64,000 bases of DNA from an uncultured SAR86 cluster bacterium (GCA_902537425.1 CACBBD010000001.1:167790-231789), one strand, 5' to 3'; counted from the stretch's first letter, positions 53,050 to 62,369 are shown. Numbers and translations are program-made. The notes: generated from the sequence alone by a model not told the origin.

Positions 53050-53943
53050 TTATTCTCCTGCAGAAAAAGACTGCTTCACTTTTTTCATTGCATTTTTTTC
53101 TATTTGGCGAACACGTTCAGCAGAAATACCATATTTTTCAGCTAACTCATGAAGCGTGAGTTTTTCATCTGCTAACCATCGGTCTTGAAGTATATCTCTG
53201 CTCCTATCATCAAGCTTGTTTATTGCTTCGTATAATTGACTAGTATTCGTTTCATCCAAGCTTTCTTTTGCAAATATGTCTGCAGGGTTGGCATCTTCAT
53301 CTTCCAAGTATTGAGACGGGGAATAAGAAGCTTCATCATCATCTGAATCTGCAAGAGGATCAAAGGGCAAGTCATTACCACTTAATCTTTTTTCCATCTC
53401 TCTTACCTCTGAAGGTTTTACCCCTAAATCTTTAGCCATGGACTCTACTTCTTCTTCTGTTAACCATCCAAGGCCCTTCTTTTTACTTCTCAAATTAAAG
53501 AATAACTTTCTCTGTGGTTTAGTAGTGGCGATTTTGACTATTTTCCAGTTCTTCAGAACATATTCATGGATTTCAGCTTTAATCCAATGTACTGCAAAAG
53601 ATACCAATCTTACCCCCATTTCAGGATTAAATTTCCTTATTGCCTTCATGAGACCTACATTCCCTTCTTGAATAAGGTCTGATTCAGGTAGGCCATATCC
53701 TGAATAAGTCTTCGCAACGTATATAACAAACCTTAAATGCGCTAAAACTAGCTTTCTAGCGGCATCAAGGTCATTTCTATAATATAAATCTTCTGCCAGT
53801 TTTTTTTCTTCTTCAGAGGTTAAAACACCAATGCTATGCACTGAATTTATATAAGCTTGAAGGTCACCACCAGGTGCTAGAGCCTCCATTTCCTGAAGGG
53901 CTGTACCCGCAGAATTTTCACTCTTAAGCGCTTTTTTAGGCAT
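53050..53943 (-). CDS. rpoH: RNA polymerase sigma-32 factor RpoH
   Basis: Heat-shock sigma factor. 297 residues with region 2 ([19 protein letters not shown] and [15 protein letters not shown], binding -10 DNA and the core enzyme), the RpoH box QRKLFFNLR at 144-152 that distinguishes it from other group 2/3 sigmas, and region 4 with [20 protein letters not shown]. The N-terminus is longer than in E. coli by about ten residues. No obvious thermosensor stem was identified in the 61-bp leader, but I cannot fold it reliably by eye. Confidence 0.96.
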   Translation of the reverse strand: MPKKALKSENSAGTALQEMEALAPGGDLQAYINSVHSIGVLTSEEEKKLAEDLYYRNDLDAARKLVLAHLRFVIYVAKTYSGYGLPESDLIQEGNVGLMKAIRKFNPEMGVRLVSFAVHWIKAEIHEYVLKNWKIVKIATTKPQRKLFFNLRSKKKGLGWLTEEEVESMAKDLGVKPSEVREMEKRLSGNDLPFDPLADSDDDEASYSPSQYLEDEDANPADIFAKESLDETNTSQLYEAINKLDDRSRDILQDRWLADEKLTLHELAEKYGISAERVRQIEKNAMKKVKQSFSAGE

Positions 53944-54037
53944 AATCTAAGCGAATTTTACAGTTTAAGTGATTAAAGGTGCAAATTTTGATTTTTAAAT
54001 TAAATTGAGAGGACTAGAGAATGGTATTTATAAAGTT

Positions 54038-55000
54038 ATGAAAGCTATAGAAATTATTGAGAAGAAACTAGAAATTAAAGACATTGAATTACCAGTATTA
54101 AAAGATAATGAGGTACTTATCAAGGTCAAAGCAGCTGGTTTGAACCGTGCTGATATTGCACAAAAGAACGGCTTATACCCCCCTCCTCCTGGTGAAAGTG
54201 AAATTTTAGGACTGGAATGTAGCGGAATAATTGAGAGTATTGGCAAAAATGTAAGCTCCAAGAAACCTGGAGATGAAGTTATTGCACTTTTGGCAGGTGG
54301 GGGGTATGCAGAATATGTAACTTGCCCTGAAAACCACGCAATTCTCAAGCCACCAAAACTAAGTTGGGCTGAAGGTGCATCAATTCCAGAAGTTTACGCC
54401 ACATGTTGGTTGAATCTCTTCATAGAGGCTCATATGAAAAAAGGAGATAAAATTGTCTTTCACGCAGGAGCAAGTGGTATTGGAACAGCCGGGATACAAT
54501 TAGCCCAGGCTTTTGGTTGCGATAGTTTTGTAAGCGCAGGAACCCAAGAAAAAATCGATTTCTGTCTTAACTTGGGAGCTTCAGCAGGAGAAGTTAGATC
54601 AAAAGATATATTTTCAAAGATTAAAGAATGGTCTCCAAATGGAGTAGATATCATCTTAGATCCAGTAGGTGCAGAATATTTTGAAAAAAACTTAAGTGTC
54701 CTTGGATTAGAGGGCAAATTAATTATTATTGGTTTAATGGGCGGTGCCAAAGCAAATATAAATCTTGGGCATTTGATGATAAAAAGGCATAAGGTAATAG
54801 GATCAACCATTAGGGCCAGAAACTTGGAAACAAAGACTAAAGTTATGGAAGATCTCTCTAGCAAAGTTATGCCACTATTTGATACAGGCGCTCTTAAACC
54901 TATTATCTATGAGGTCCTGTCCTTCGAAGATTGCGAAAAAGCTCATTCAATAATGGAATCAGACAAAAATATTGGAAAGATTATTCTTAATTTAGATTAA
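54038..55000 (+). CDS. NAD(P)H:quinone oxidoreductase (zeta-crystallin/PIG3 type)
   Basis: 320-residue medium-chain dehydrogenase/reductase without the zinc ligands. It has AGLNRADIAQKNGLYPPPPG near the N-terminus, GLECSGIIESIG, the nucleotide loop GASGIGTAGIQLAQAFG (about 146-162), and DIILDPVGAEYF. The first region matches PIG3-like quinone reductases. I use the ATG at 54038; an earlier in-frame start (54005) adds 11 residues outside the family. The 3' end overlaps cysQ by 9 bp. Confidence 0.92.
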   Translation: MKAIEIIEKKLEIKDIELPVLKDNEVLIKVKAAGLNRADIAQKNGLYPPPPGESEILGLECSGIIESIGKNVSSKKPGDEVIALLAGGGYAEYVTCPENHAILKPPKLSWAEGASIPEVYATCWLNLFIEAHMKKGDKIVFHAGASGIGTAGIQLAQAFGCDSFVSAGTQEKIDFCLNLGASAGEVRSKDIFSKIKEWSPNGVDIILDPVGAEYFEKNLSVLGLEGKLIIIGLMGGAKANINLGHLMIKRHKVIGSTIRARNLETKTKVMEDLSSKVMPLFDTGALKPIIYEVLSFEDCEKAHSIMESDKNIGKIILNLD

Positions 55001-55801
55001 CTTTGCAAAAATGTCTTGCCACGGATATGACGGATCACCCGAGCAATAAAATAAAGGATTTTTTTTCTCTGAAATAAAATCATAAGTCAAAGCTTGGCCA
55101 TTTAAACTGGATATAAGGCCTCCAGACGCTTCAACTACTGCTTGTCCAGCCGCGATATCCCACTGATAGGTTGGACCTAACCTGCTGTAAATATTTGCTT
55201 TGCCTTCTGCAACACGACACAACTTTAAAGAACTTCCAGTTGGTAGTTCTTTAACCTCACTAAATTCTTTTTTACAGAGATTGATAAATGCCTGATCTTT
55301 TTCACTCTTATGGCTTTTGCTGACCGTCACAAGACAGAACTCTTCACTCTGTTTTTGAGAAGTTATTTCAATCTTCTCTTTGTCTAATATCTTAAAAGCT
55401 CGTCCCGCGAAACCTAAAAAAGTTTCATGAACTGCTGGTGCCGATACTACACCGAGGATTGGCTTACCGTGTTCAATAAGTGCAACATTTATTGTGAATT
55501 CTCCGTTTCTATTTATGAATTCTTTCGTCCCGTCTAAGGGATCAATCAACCAAAACAAATCTTCTCTATTTTCTTTTGTGTCACCCTCTTCAGACAATAT
55601 AGGTATATTGGCATCAATAGATTTAAGGGAATTGAAGAGGATTTCGTGACATTTCTTATCGGCTATCGTTACAGGGGATCCGTCATGTTTATTCTCTACT
55701 TTAAGAACACCAGAATTGTATATCTCCATAACAATATCCGAAGCCAGTTCTACAGCCTCAAAAACTAAATTTGATATTTCTGTTAATTTTGAAACTTCCA
55801 T
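54992..55801 (-). CDS. cysQ: 3'(2'),5'-bisphosphate nucleotidase CysQ
   Basis: Magnesium-dependent phosphatase that clears PAP from sulfate assimilation. 269 residues of the inositol-monophosphatase fold: DGSPVTIADKKCHEIL, ILSEEGD (metal), WLIDPLDGTKEFINRNGEFT with the metal-binding DPLDGT, and WDIAAGQAVVEASGG at the C-terminus. KEF and NGEFTVNIAL-type residues separate CysQ from SuhB. Convergent with the quinone reductase gene by a 9-bp overlap. Confidence 0.94.
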   Translation of the reverse strand: MEVSKLTEISNLVFEAVELASDIVMEIYNSGVLKVENKHDGSPVTIADKKCHEILFNSLKSIDANIPILSEEGDTKENREDLFWLIDPLDGTKEFINRNGEFTINVALIEHGKPILGVVSAPAVHETFLGFAGRAFKILDKEKIEITSQKQSEEFCLVTVSKSHKSEKDQAFINLCKKEFSEVKELPTGSSLKLCRVAEGKANIYSRLGPTYQWDIAAGQAVVEASGGLISSLNGQALTYDFISEKKNPLFYCSGDPSYPWQDIFAKLI

Positions 55802-55860
55802 TTCTTGAATCTCTCTTTTCTTCTACAATATATCATCCGAAGGACATATAAAAAATTAAT

Positions 55861-56028
55861 ATGGAAAATAAAACTAAGTTGATAGAGAGTGCCCAAGAGC
55901 TAAAAAAAGGTTTAGACCTACTTAGCAGGGAAAGAAAGGTTGTGATGCCTCATAACAAAGCGTTTGATCATGTTGATCAACTAAAAGTAAAAGTTGATGA
56001 AATCATTGATTTAGCAGAAACTGTCTAG
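55861..56028 (+). CDS. Small helical protein (55 aa), unknown
   Basis: An ATG at 55861 encodes 55 residues, mostly amphipathic helix with balanced Lys, Glu and Leu (KLIESAQELKKGLDLLSRER, then VDQLKVKVDEIIDLAE) and no hydrophobic or signal segment. Codon usage looks normal for this genome. It lies between the divergent cysQ and the crotonase gene (16 nt before that ATG), so may be its operon partner. No family recognised; the ribosome-binding site is weak. Confidence 0.55.
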   Translation: MENKTKLIESAQELKKGLDLLSRERKVVMPHNKAFDHVDQLKVKVDEIIDLAETV

Positions 56029-56044
56029 AAATACGGAGATAAAA

Positions 56045-56896
56045 ATGGAATACACTTGCTTTGATTTAGAAATTACAAACAAAATAGCTCATATCAAAAT
56101 GTCTAGACCAGACGAATTCAATACCATGAATAAAGCTTTTTGGTCCGAGCTTCCTCATTTAGTTGAGAGTATCTCTGATGATGCATCTGCTAGAGTTATA
56201 GTATTGTCAGGAGAAGGTAAACATTTTTGTGCAGGAATGGACTTGGCTAACTTCTCTCCATCAGATAAACAACCCAATGCTCATATGGGTATGAGAAAAG
56301 AATCCGGATATCGAGTGACACTAGATCTACAACACACAATTACTTGCTTGGAAAAGGCCAGAATGCCTGTAATTGCAGCTGTACAAGGCGCTTGTGTAGG
56401 TGGTGGTGTAGACCTAGCTACAGCTACAGATATGAGATACTGCACATCCGATGCCTTCTTCTGTATTCAAGAAATAAATATCGGTATGGCTGCGGATGTA
56501 GGTACCTTACAAAGAATTCCCAGACTAATACCTGAAGGAGTGGTCAGAGAATTGGCTTATACAGGTAGAAGATTCCTTCCAGAAGAGGCAATGAAACATG
56601 GTCTTGTAAATGAGGTATTTGAAACTAAAGAAGAAATGATGGAAAGGGTTATGGAAGTAGCTGCTGAAATTGCGTCAAAAGGCCCTCTTGCTATCGCGGG
56701 AACAAAAGAATCACTAAATTATGGAAGAGATCACACTGTGGAAGAGTCATTAAATCATATAGCATTGTGGAATACTGCAGTTGGAATTAGCGACGAAATG
56801 TCCGTAGCATTTAAAGCTAAGGCAGAGAATACTGAGCCAGAATTCGAGGATATGCTTCCAAGAAGAAAATACTTAGACGGAGAAGTAGGCGTTTAA
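56045..56896 (+). CDS. Crotonase family, probable delta(3,5)-delta(2,4)-dienoyl-CoA isomerase
   Basis: 283-residue crotonase-fold enzyme. GKHFCAGMDLANF and VQGACVGGGVDLATATDMRY form the CoA/oxyanion pockets. The catalytic pair Glu143 and Asp151 sits in EINIGMAADVGTLQRIPR, which closely copies mammalian ECH1 (EVDVGLAADVGTLQRLPK), where Glu196 and Asp204 isomerise 3,5-dienoyl-CoA to 2,4-dienoyl-CoA. This enzyme serves breakdown of unsaturated fatty acids with odd-numbered double bonds. A GGAG ribosome-binding site precedes the ATG. It shares a 4-bp stop overlap with yaaA. Confidence 0.9.
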   Translation: MEYTCFDLEITNKIAHIKMSRPDEFNTMNKAFWSELPHLVESISDDASARVIVLSGEGKHFCAGMDLANFSPSDKQPNAHMGMRKESGYRVTLDLQHTITCLEKARMPVIAAVQGACVGGGVDLATATDMRYCTSDAFFCIQEINIGMAADVGTLQRIPRLIPEGVVRELAYTGRRFLPEEAMKHGLVNEVFETKEEMMERVMEVAAEIASKGPLAIAGTKESLNYGRDHTVEESLNHIALWNTAVGISDEMSVAFKAKAENTEPEFEDMLPRRKYLDGEVGV

Positions 56897-57666
56897 ACTT
56901 TTCTTAAGAAGACGGGCGAATATTCTTTAGAATCCTTTTTACTAAAGCGATAGCCATCAAGATTGAATTCTTGAAGCTCATCAGCTTTTTTTATCTTATT
57001 TTGAATAATAAATCTAGCCATCGTTCCCCTAGCCTTCTTGGCGAAGAAACTTATAATTTTATATTCGCCATTTTTAAAATCCTTAAAAATTGGATTGATG
57101 ACTGGTAAATCTATTTCTTTATTTTTGAGAACTGAAAAATATTCTACAGATGCTAAATTTACAATTGCTTTTGATTTATTATCTTTAGAAATCCGATTGA
57201 TAGAGGTGCTAATCTTCGATCCCCAAAAATCATATAGATTATCACCCCGTTCAGTTTTAAATTTAGTCCCCATTTCTAATCTGTAAGGATACATAAGATC
57301 CAATGGCTTAAGTAAGCCATAGAGTCCTGATAGTATGCATAGATTTTTTTGAGCGTAATTAATTTCTGACTTGGAAAGAGAAAGCGCATCTAAGCCTTGA
57401 TAAACATCTCCTTTGAAAGCGAAGATAGATTGCCTAGCAGTACCATTTGGTTTGATAGGCTTAGTCCAATTCATATTTCTTTCAAAATTAAGAACAGATA
57501 ATTTTTCGCTTAACCCCATTAAGGAAGAGAGATCATCCGGACTCTTTTTCTGTAATTCTTTTATGAGAATCTCACTATCAGAAAGATGTGAGGCTACTGA
57601 GAAGTCATCAATATTTATATCAGACTCGTAATCTAGCGTCTTTGCAGGAGATACTAATATCAGCAT
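56893..57666 (-). CDS. yaaA: Peroxide stress protein YaaA
   Basis: 257 residues matching YaaA/DUF328, which in E. coli lowers intracellular free iron during peroxide stress and binds DNA. N-terminus MLILVSPAKTLDYES, middle QKNLCILSGLYGLLKPLDLMYPYRLEMGTKF (in parts), and the C-terminal SFFAKKARGTMARFII. Its ATG overlaps the acyl-CoA dehydrogenase stop by one base. Confidence 0.95.
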   Translation of the reverse strand: MLILVSPAKTLDYESDINIDDFSVASHLSDSEILIKELQKKSPDDLSSLMGLSEKLSVLNFERNMNWTKPIKPNGTARQSIFAFKGDVYQGLDALSLSKSEINYAQKNLCILSGLYGLLKPLDLMYPYRLEMGTKFKTERGDNLYDFWGSKISTSINRISKDNKSKAIVNLASVEYFSVLKNKEIDLPVINPIFKDFKNGEYKIISFFAKKARGTMARFIIQNKIKKADELQEFNLDGYRFSKKDSKEYSPVFLRKV

Positions 57667-58880
57667 TAACTTAAACCTAAAACTAGTTTTGCCATTATAT
57701 TTCTTTGTATTTCATTAGAACCAGCATAAATACTAGCCTTTCTATAATTAAAATATCTAGGTGCTGCAGTATTTGCAAATCTGCTGCCTATGGCGGGTTC
57801 ATTATTTCCGATCTCAGGACCAGGATTATGAAATGGCAATCCGTAGTAACCAACCAGTTCTACTGCCAGTTCTGTTATGGCCTGGCCTATCTCAGTCCCT
57901 CTAGTCTTTAAGAGAGATGACTCAGGACCAACATTCTGACCTGCTGATAAACTTCCTAAAATCCTTAACTCAGTTGCTTCCATTGCATTAATTTGGACTT
58001 CTAATTTAGCAATTTCTTCCATGAAACTTTGTTCATCTGACAACTTGTTACCATTGACATCTTCTAACTCCGCTTTTACCTTCAGCTGTTGAAGCTGTTG
58101 GTAAAGCTCTGAGGAATAGCCATTACCTCTCTCAAACTCCAATAAATACTTTGCGTAAGTCCAGCCCTTGCCCTCCTCACCAATTAAGTTTTCTTTGGGT
58201 ACTTTGACATCTTCAAAAAATACAGTATTGACTTCGTGATGCCCTATTGGGGTATTGTCTAAAGTATTAATAGGTTGGACTTCGATTCCTTCAGAATGCA
58301 TATCAATGAGTAAAAAAGAAATCCCTTTCTGCCTAATATCTTCCTGACTTGTTCTAACAAGACAAAAAATCATATCGGCATGTTGCGCCATTGTTGTCCA
58401 AGTTTTGGCTCCATTCACAAGGTAGTGATCCCCTTTATCTTCAGCTTTTGTTTTAAGTGAAGCAAGATCCGAACCAGATCCTGGTTCAGAATAACCCTGA
58501 CACCACCACACTTTTGAAGAAAGAATATCGGGAAGATATTTTGCCTTCTGTTCATCAGTACCAAAAGCCATGATAACGGGGGCAACCATTGAAATGCCAA
58601 AAGCAGTAAAGCCAGGGGCTCTTGCTGCCGCCATCTCTTTACTAAACAAATATTTTTGTGAGGCAGTAAAAGAAGCACCACCATATTCTTTAGGCCAATT
58701 TACACCAGCCCAACCTTTAGAATAAAGCGCTTGTTGCCATTTAACATGTTCTTCTTTAGTAACATGGCCATTAGGAGAGTTCATGAGTCTATCTTTCATA
58801 TCTTCAGGATAATTTTCCGTTATCCAGTCTCTTACTTCCTTTTGAAAGTTTAATTCTTCTTGTGTAAATTGTAAGTTCAT
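57666..58880 (-). CDS. Acyl-CoA dehydrogenase
   Basis: 404-residue FAD enzyme starting beta-oxidation by making a trans-2-enoyl-CoA. Visible motifs are WPKEYGGASFTASQKYLFSKEM, QGYSEPGSGSDLASLKTKAE, NGAKTWTT and the C-terminal RKASIYAGSNEIQRNIMAKLVLGL. The long C-terminal domain and the GSNEIQRN tail are typical of the ACAD group used on bulky substrates. A GGGAGG site precedes the ATG. Its partner in lipid breakdown may be the dienoyl-CoA isomerase nearby. Confidence 0.92.
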   Translation of the reverse strand: MNLQFTQEELNFQKEVRDWITENYPEDMKDRLMNSPNGHVTKEEHVKWQQALYSKGWAGVNWPKEYGGASFTASQKYLFSKEMAAARAPGFTAFGISMVAPVIMAFGTDEQKAKYLPDILSSKVWWCQGYSEPGSGSDLASLKTKAEDKGDHYLVNGAKTWTTMAQHADMIFCLVRTSQEDIRQKGISFLLIDMHSEGIEVQPINTLDNTPIGHHEVNTVFFEDVKVPKENLIGEEGKGWTYAKYLLEFERGNGYSSELYQQLQQLKVKAELEDVNGNKLSDEQSFMEEIAKLEVQINAMEATELRILGSLSAGQNVGPESSLLKTRGTEIGQAITELAVELVGYYGLPFHNPGPEIGNNEPAIGSRFANTAAPRYFNYRKASIYAGSNEIQRNIMAKLVLGLS

Positions 58881-58934
58881 AAATACCTCCCCTCAATTAT
58901 AATTGAATTTCTCGTTAACAAAAATAGATTTACC

Positions 58935-59435
58935 TTGGAAGGCGTTAGTAGATACTTAGATAGATTCTCAGAATTAACTGGAAAGATTTGCTCATGGTTC
59001 GTTGCAATAATGGTTCTTATAACTTGTCTCGTGGTTATTATGAGATATGGCATGGATATGGGTTCTGTTTTCTTGCAAGATGTAGTTCTGTATCTTCATG
59101 GTAGTTTATTCCTTCTGGGTGCTGCATTTGCCCTAAAAAGAGGAGCTCATGTCAGGGTAGACATCTTTTATAGAAATTTTAATGAGTCTAAAAAAGCTCT
59201 TGTAGATTTACTTGGTAATGTCATTTTTCTCCAACCGGTATGTTGGACAATACTTTTTTATTCATGGGGTTACGTGGAATTTTCATGGAGAATTATGGAG
59301 GTTTCACCCGAGCCAGACGGTCTACCCTTTGTTTACATACAAAAATCTTTGCTAATAGCAGTTGCTGTTCTACTCTCGCTTCAAAGTCTTTCCGAAATCT
59401 TAAAATCATATCTAGTTATTAAGCACCATGGTTGA
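58935..59435 (+). CDS. TRAP transporter small permease subunit (DctQ)
   Basis: 166 residues with four transmembrane helices: WFVAIMVLITCLVVIMRYGMD, LYLHGSLFLLGAAFALKRGAHVRVDIF and two more. The sequences LHGSLFLLGAAFALKRGAHVRVD are diagnostic of DctQ-type TRAP subunits. The start is a TTG at 58935. It overlaps the large permease gene by 8 nt. The solute-binding protein is probably the DctP encoded at 62366-63463. Confidence 0.92.
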   Translation: MEGVSRYLDRFSELTGKICSWFVAIMVLITCLVVIMRYGMDMGSVFLQDVVLYLHGSLFLLGAAFALKRGAHVRVDIFYRNFNESKKALVDLLGNVIFLQPVCWTILFYSWGYVEFSWRIMEVSPEPDGLPFVYIQKSLLIAVAVLLSLQSLSEILKSYLVIKHHG

Positions 59436-60801
59436 ATTCATACCACTGTTAATGTTTGGTGTAATTTGCTTAGTCTTACTAGCAGGCTTTCCTGTAGCCT
59501 TTTCATTAGCAGGAACTGCACTTATTTTTGCTGGATTAGGTGTAATCACAGGAACCTTTGAAAGCGCTTTCTTAGGAGCAATTCCAAATAGGCTTTATGG
59601 AGATATGACAAATATGACTCTTGTCGCTGTTCCTTTATTTGTTTTCATGGGTGTTCTGCTAGAAAAATCAAATCTAGCTCAAGACTTACTAAGTAATATG
59701 GCGGAGGTTATTGGTGGTTTTAGGGGTAGCCTAGCTATATCTGTCATATTCGTTGGAGCCTTAATTGCAGCAAGCACAGGAATAGTTGGTGCCACAGTCA
59801 TAGCAATGGGATTGATTTCTTTGCCTATCATGTTGTCTAGAAACTATGACCCTAGTCTTTCTGCAGGAACTATCTGCGCGACTGGGACTTTAGGTCAAAT
59901 TATTCCGCCTTCAATAGCATTGGTGATATTAGGAGATGTTCTTTCTGCTGCTTATCAACAATCTCAGCTGAGTATTGGTAATTTCTCCGCAAGAACTGTT
60001 TCAGTGGGTGATCTATTTATGGGGGCAATTATTCCCGGCCTAATTTTGGTTTTTTGCTACGCATTTTATGTAATCATTAGAGCTTATCTTTCGCCTAAAA
60101 TGGCTCCGTCTCAAGTAGTAACTATAGTCTCTGGAAAGTGGAAAATATTACTGACATCTTTACTTCCTCCATTTATCCTAATAACTTCTGTATTAGGATC
60201 TATTCTTTTGGGTATTGCTACCCCAACAGAAGCGGCTGGTGTTGGAGCTCTCGGAGCTATTTTACTAGCTGTGAGCAAAAGTAGTCTAACTAGGGCAAAC
60301 CTCACTGAAGCTGTTGAAACAACAACAGAAATTACTGCGATGGTTTTTATGATACTTTTAGGGTCGTCAATTTTCTCATTGGTGTTTAGAGGATTTGGAG
60401 GAGATGACCTCATAACCGGTATCTTTACAGAATTACCTGGAGGAGCGTTTGGAGCCGTCTTGGTAGTTATGGTGATAATTTTCTTACTAGGTTTCATATT
60501 AGATTTTATTCAAATTACACTAGTCGTGGTTCCTATTGTTGGACCGGCATTATTAATGTTGGGAGTCGATCCCATTTGGTTGGGTATAATGATTGCCATA
60601 AATCTTCAAACATCTTTTTTGACTCCTCCATTCGGTTTTGCTTTATTTTATTTAAGAGGTGTAGCACCAGATACCCTTGCAACGAAGGCTATATATAAAG
60701 GGGTTATCCCTTTTATTCTTATTCAGCTGGGAGTTTTGATAGCTCTAGCTATTTTTCCAGAGTTGGTGACTGCACTACCACAAGCAGTTTACGGAAATTA
60801 G
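59428..60801 (+). CDS. TRAP transporter large permease subunit (DctM)
   Basis: 457 residues with about 12 membrane helices, the secondary-transport core of the TRAP system, which uses a sodium gradient. Family motifs include MSNMAEVIGGFRGSLAISVIFVGALIAASTG (in parts), ATGTLGQIIPPSIALVILGD and LGFILDFIQITLVVVPIVGPAL with the Ala/Pro-rich C-terminal helices. It overlaps dctQ by 8 nt and ends 3 nt before the convergent lipA. Confidence 0.94.
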   Translation: MVEFIPLLMFGVICLVLLAGFPVAFSLAGTALIFAGLGVITGTFESAFLGAIPNRLYGDMTNMTLVAVPLFVFMGVLLEKSNLAQDLLSNMAEVIGGFRGSLAISVIFVGALIAASTGIVGATVIAMGLISLPIMLSRNYDPSLSAGTICATGTLGQIIPPSIALVILGDVLSAAYQQSQLSIGNFSARTVSVGDLFMGAIIPGLILVFCYAFYVIIRAYLSPKMAPSQVVTIVSGKWKILLTSLLPPFILITSVLGSILLGIATPTEAAGVGALGAILLAVSKSSLTRANLTEAVETTTEITAMVFMILLGSSIFSLVFRGFGGDDLITGIFTELPGGAFGAVLVVMVIIFLLGFILDFIQITLVVVPIVGPALLMLGVDPIWLGIMIAINLQTSFLTPPFGFALFYLRGVAPDTLATKAIYKGVIPFILIQLGVLIALAIFPELVTALPQAVYGN

Positions 60802-60804
60802 TTT

Positions 60805-61758
60805 TCAAATGAGATGGGCTATTCTATCGGCCCTATAGGATGAACGTACCATTGGTCCAGAAGCAACTTCTAAAAAGCCAATTTCTATTGCAAGTTTTTT
60901 AAAATATTCAAATTCATCCGGTGTATACCACTTTTCAACTGGTAAGTGATTTATAGTAGGTCGCATATATTGACCGAGAGTGAGCACATCTACTCCTACT
61001 CTTTTGATATCTTCAAAAGCTACCAAGATCTCTTCTTCAGTCTCACCAAGTCCAAACATTAAACTTGTTTTTGTAATAATTTTTGGAGAGTTCTGCTTTG
61101 CATGATTCAAAACTTTTAAGGTTTGATCATATCCAGCTCTCGGATCTCTTACACGTTCAGTCAATCTTCTTACTGTTTCAAGGTTTTGAGCAAATACTTC
61201 TAAATTTGAGTCTAAAAGTATTTCTAAAGATTTCGTATCTCCAAGGAAATCAGGAACTAATGCTTCGATAATTACTTTTGGAGCTTTTTCTTTAATGGCT
61301 CGAATGGTATCAGAAAAATGTCCTGCACCTCCATCGCTCAAATCGTCTCTGTTGACAGAAGTTAAAACGGCGTATTTTAAACCCATATTAGCAATTGAGT
61401 TAGCAACTTTCATTGGCTCGTCTTCATCTAACTTACCCTTAGGGTTACCAGTATCAACTGAACAAAATTTGCAGGCACGAGTACAAACAGAACCTAGCAA
61501 CATAAAGGTTGCTGTGCCATGACTCCAACATTCCTGAATGTTTGGGCACATCGCCTCTTCACAGACAGTATGAAGCTTCTTATCGGTGACAATACTCTTT
61601 AGCTCTCTGAACTTTCTTGAGTTTTGTGATTTTACTCTCAGCCATGTAGGCTTTCTTTCAATCGGAATAAACTTATTTGAATTGGGTTTTATGCCATTCT
61701 TTACAGCAACTACGCCATTTTCTTTAATAGTTTTAGTAGGTATTAAGTTTTCCATCAT
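60805..61758 (-). CDS. lipA: Lipoyl synthase LipA
   Basis: Radical-SAM enzyme that inserts two sulfurs into the octanoyl chain on lipoyl domains. Auxiliary cluster cysteines Cys66, Cys71 and Cys77 are in CEEAMCPNIQEC; the radical-SAM cluster is Cys92, Cys96 and Cys99 (CTRACKFC). Other motifs are TSVNRDDLSDGGAGHF, LNHAKQNSPKIITKTSLMFGLGET and LTLGQYMRPT. 317 residues. It overlaps lipB in ATGA. Products include the lipoyl group of GcvH. Confidence 0.96.
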   Translation of the reverse strand: MMENLIPTKTIKENGVVAVKNGIKPNSNKFIPIERKPTWLRVKSQNSRKFRELKSIVTDKKLHTVCEEAMCPNIQECWSHGTATFMLLGSVCTRACKFCSVDTGNPKGKLDEDEPMKVANSIANMGLKYAVLTSVNRDDLSDGGAGHFSDTIRAIKEKAPKVIIEALVPDFLGDTKSLEILLDSNLEVFAQNLETVRRLTERVRDPRAGYDQTLKVLNHAKQNSPKIITKTSLMFGLGETEEEILVAFEDIKRVGVDVLTLGQYMRPTINHLPVEKWYTPDEFEYFKKLAIEIGFLEVASGPMVRSSYRADRIAHLI

Positions 61759-62369
61759 GCAGCCTCAGAATCATACTCTCTTAGTATGTTCACCAAGTCT
61801 TGTTTAATTGTTTTAATTGATACGGGCGACAGATCTTTAAGTTGCGTTACTTCTAGGGAGTCAAATCCACATGTAGCTATTCCTTCAAAAGGCTTTAGGT
61901 CCATATCTACATTAAGACTTATACCATGGTAACAATGGCCTTTTTTTATTTTTAGACCTATTGAAGCTATTTTTTTTTCTTGAACATAGATACCTGGAGC
62001 AGAAATTTTTCTTTTTGCATCTACTCCGTATTTACTTAAGAGATCAATCATTATATTTTCAAGCTCACAAATTAATTTTTTAGGACCCCAACCCAACCTT
62101 CTTAAATTTAAGAGGAAGTAGATCATCAGCTGTCCTGGTCCGTGATAAGTTACCTGACCACCTCTATCTGTTCTCACTACTGGAATATTATTAGTTTGAA
62201 TTATATTTTTTTCTTCAGCTGCATGTCCTAGAGTATAAACAGGATAATGCTCCGCAAACCATAACTCATCTGGTTCATTTCCCGACTTTTGATTTACTGT
62301 GTCCTGCATTCGCTTCCAAGTATCTTGATACTTTTCCAAACCTAAATCTCTAAATTCTAAATTCTTCAA
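61755..62369 (-). CDS. lipB: Octanoyl-[ACP]:protein N-octanoyltransferase LipB
   Basis: Transfers octanoate from ACP to lipoyl domains before LipA acts. 204 residues with RGGQVTYHGPGQLMIYFLLNLR, catalytic Lys133 in KKIASIGLKI and catalytic Cys167 in GIATCGFDSLEV. It starts with TTG at 62369, overlapping the dctP stop as TTGA, and overlaps lipA by 4 nt, so dctP-lipB-lipA form one tightly coupled operon. Confidence 0.95.
   Translation of the reverse strand: MKNLEFRDLGLEKYQDTWKRMQDTVNQKSGNEPDELWFAEHYPVYTLGHAAEEKNIIQTNNIPVVRTDRGGQVTYHGPGQLMIYFLLNLRRLGWGPKKLICELENIMIDLLSKYGVDAKRKISAPGIYVQEKKIASIGLKIKKGHCYHGISLNVDMDLKPFEGIATCGFDSLEVTQLKDLSPVSIKTIKQDLVNILREYDSEAA

Noticed and set aside
60111..60497. 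Long antisense ORF inside dctM
   Set aside because: Lies wholly opposite conserved TRAP helices; composition typical of a shadow frame.
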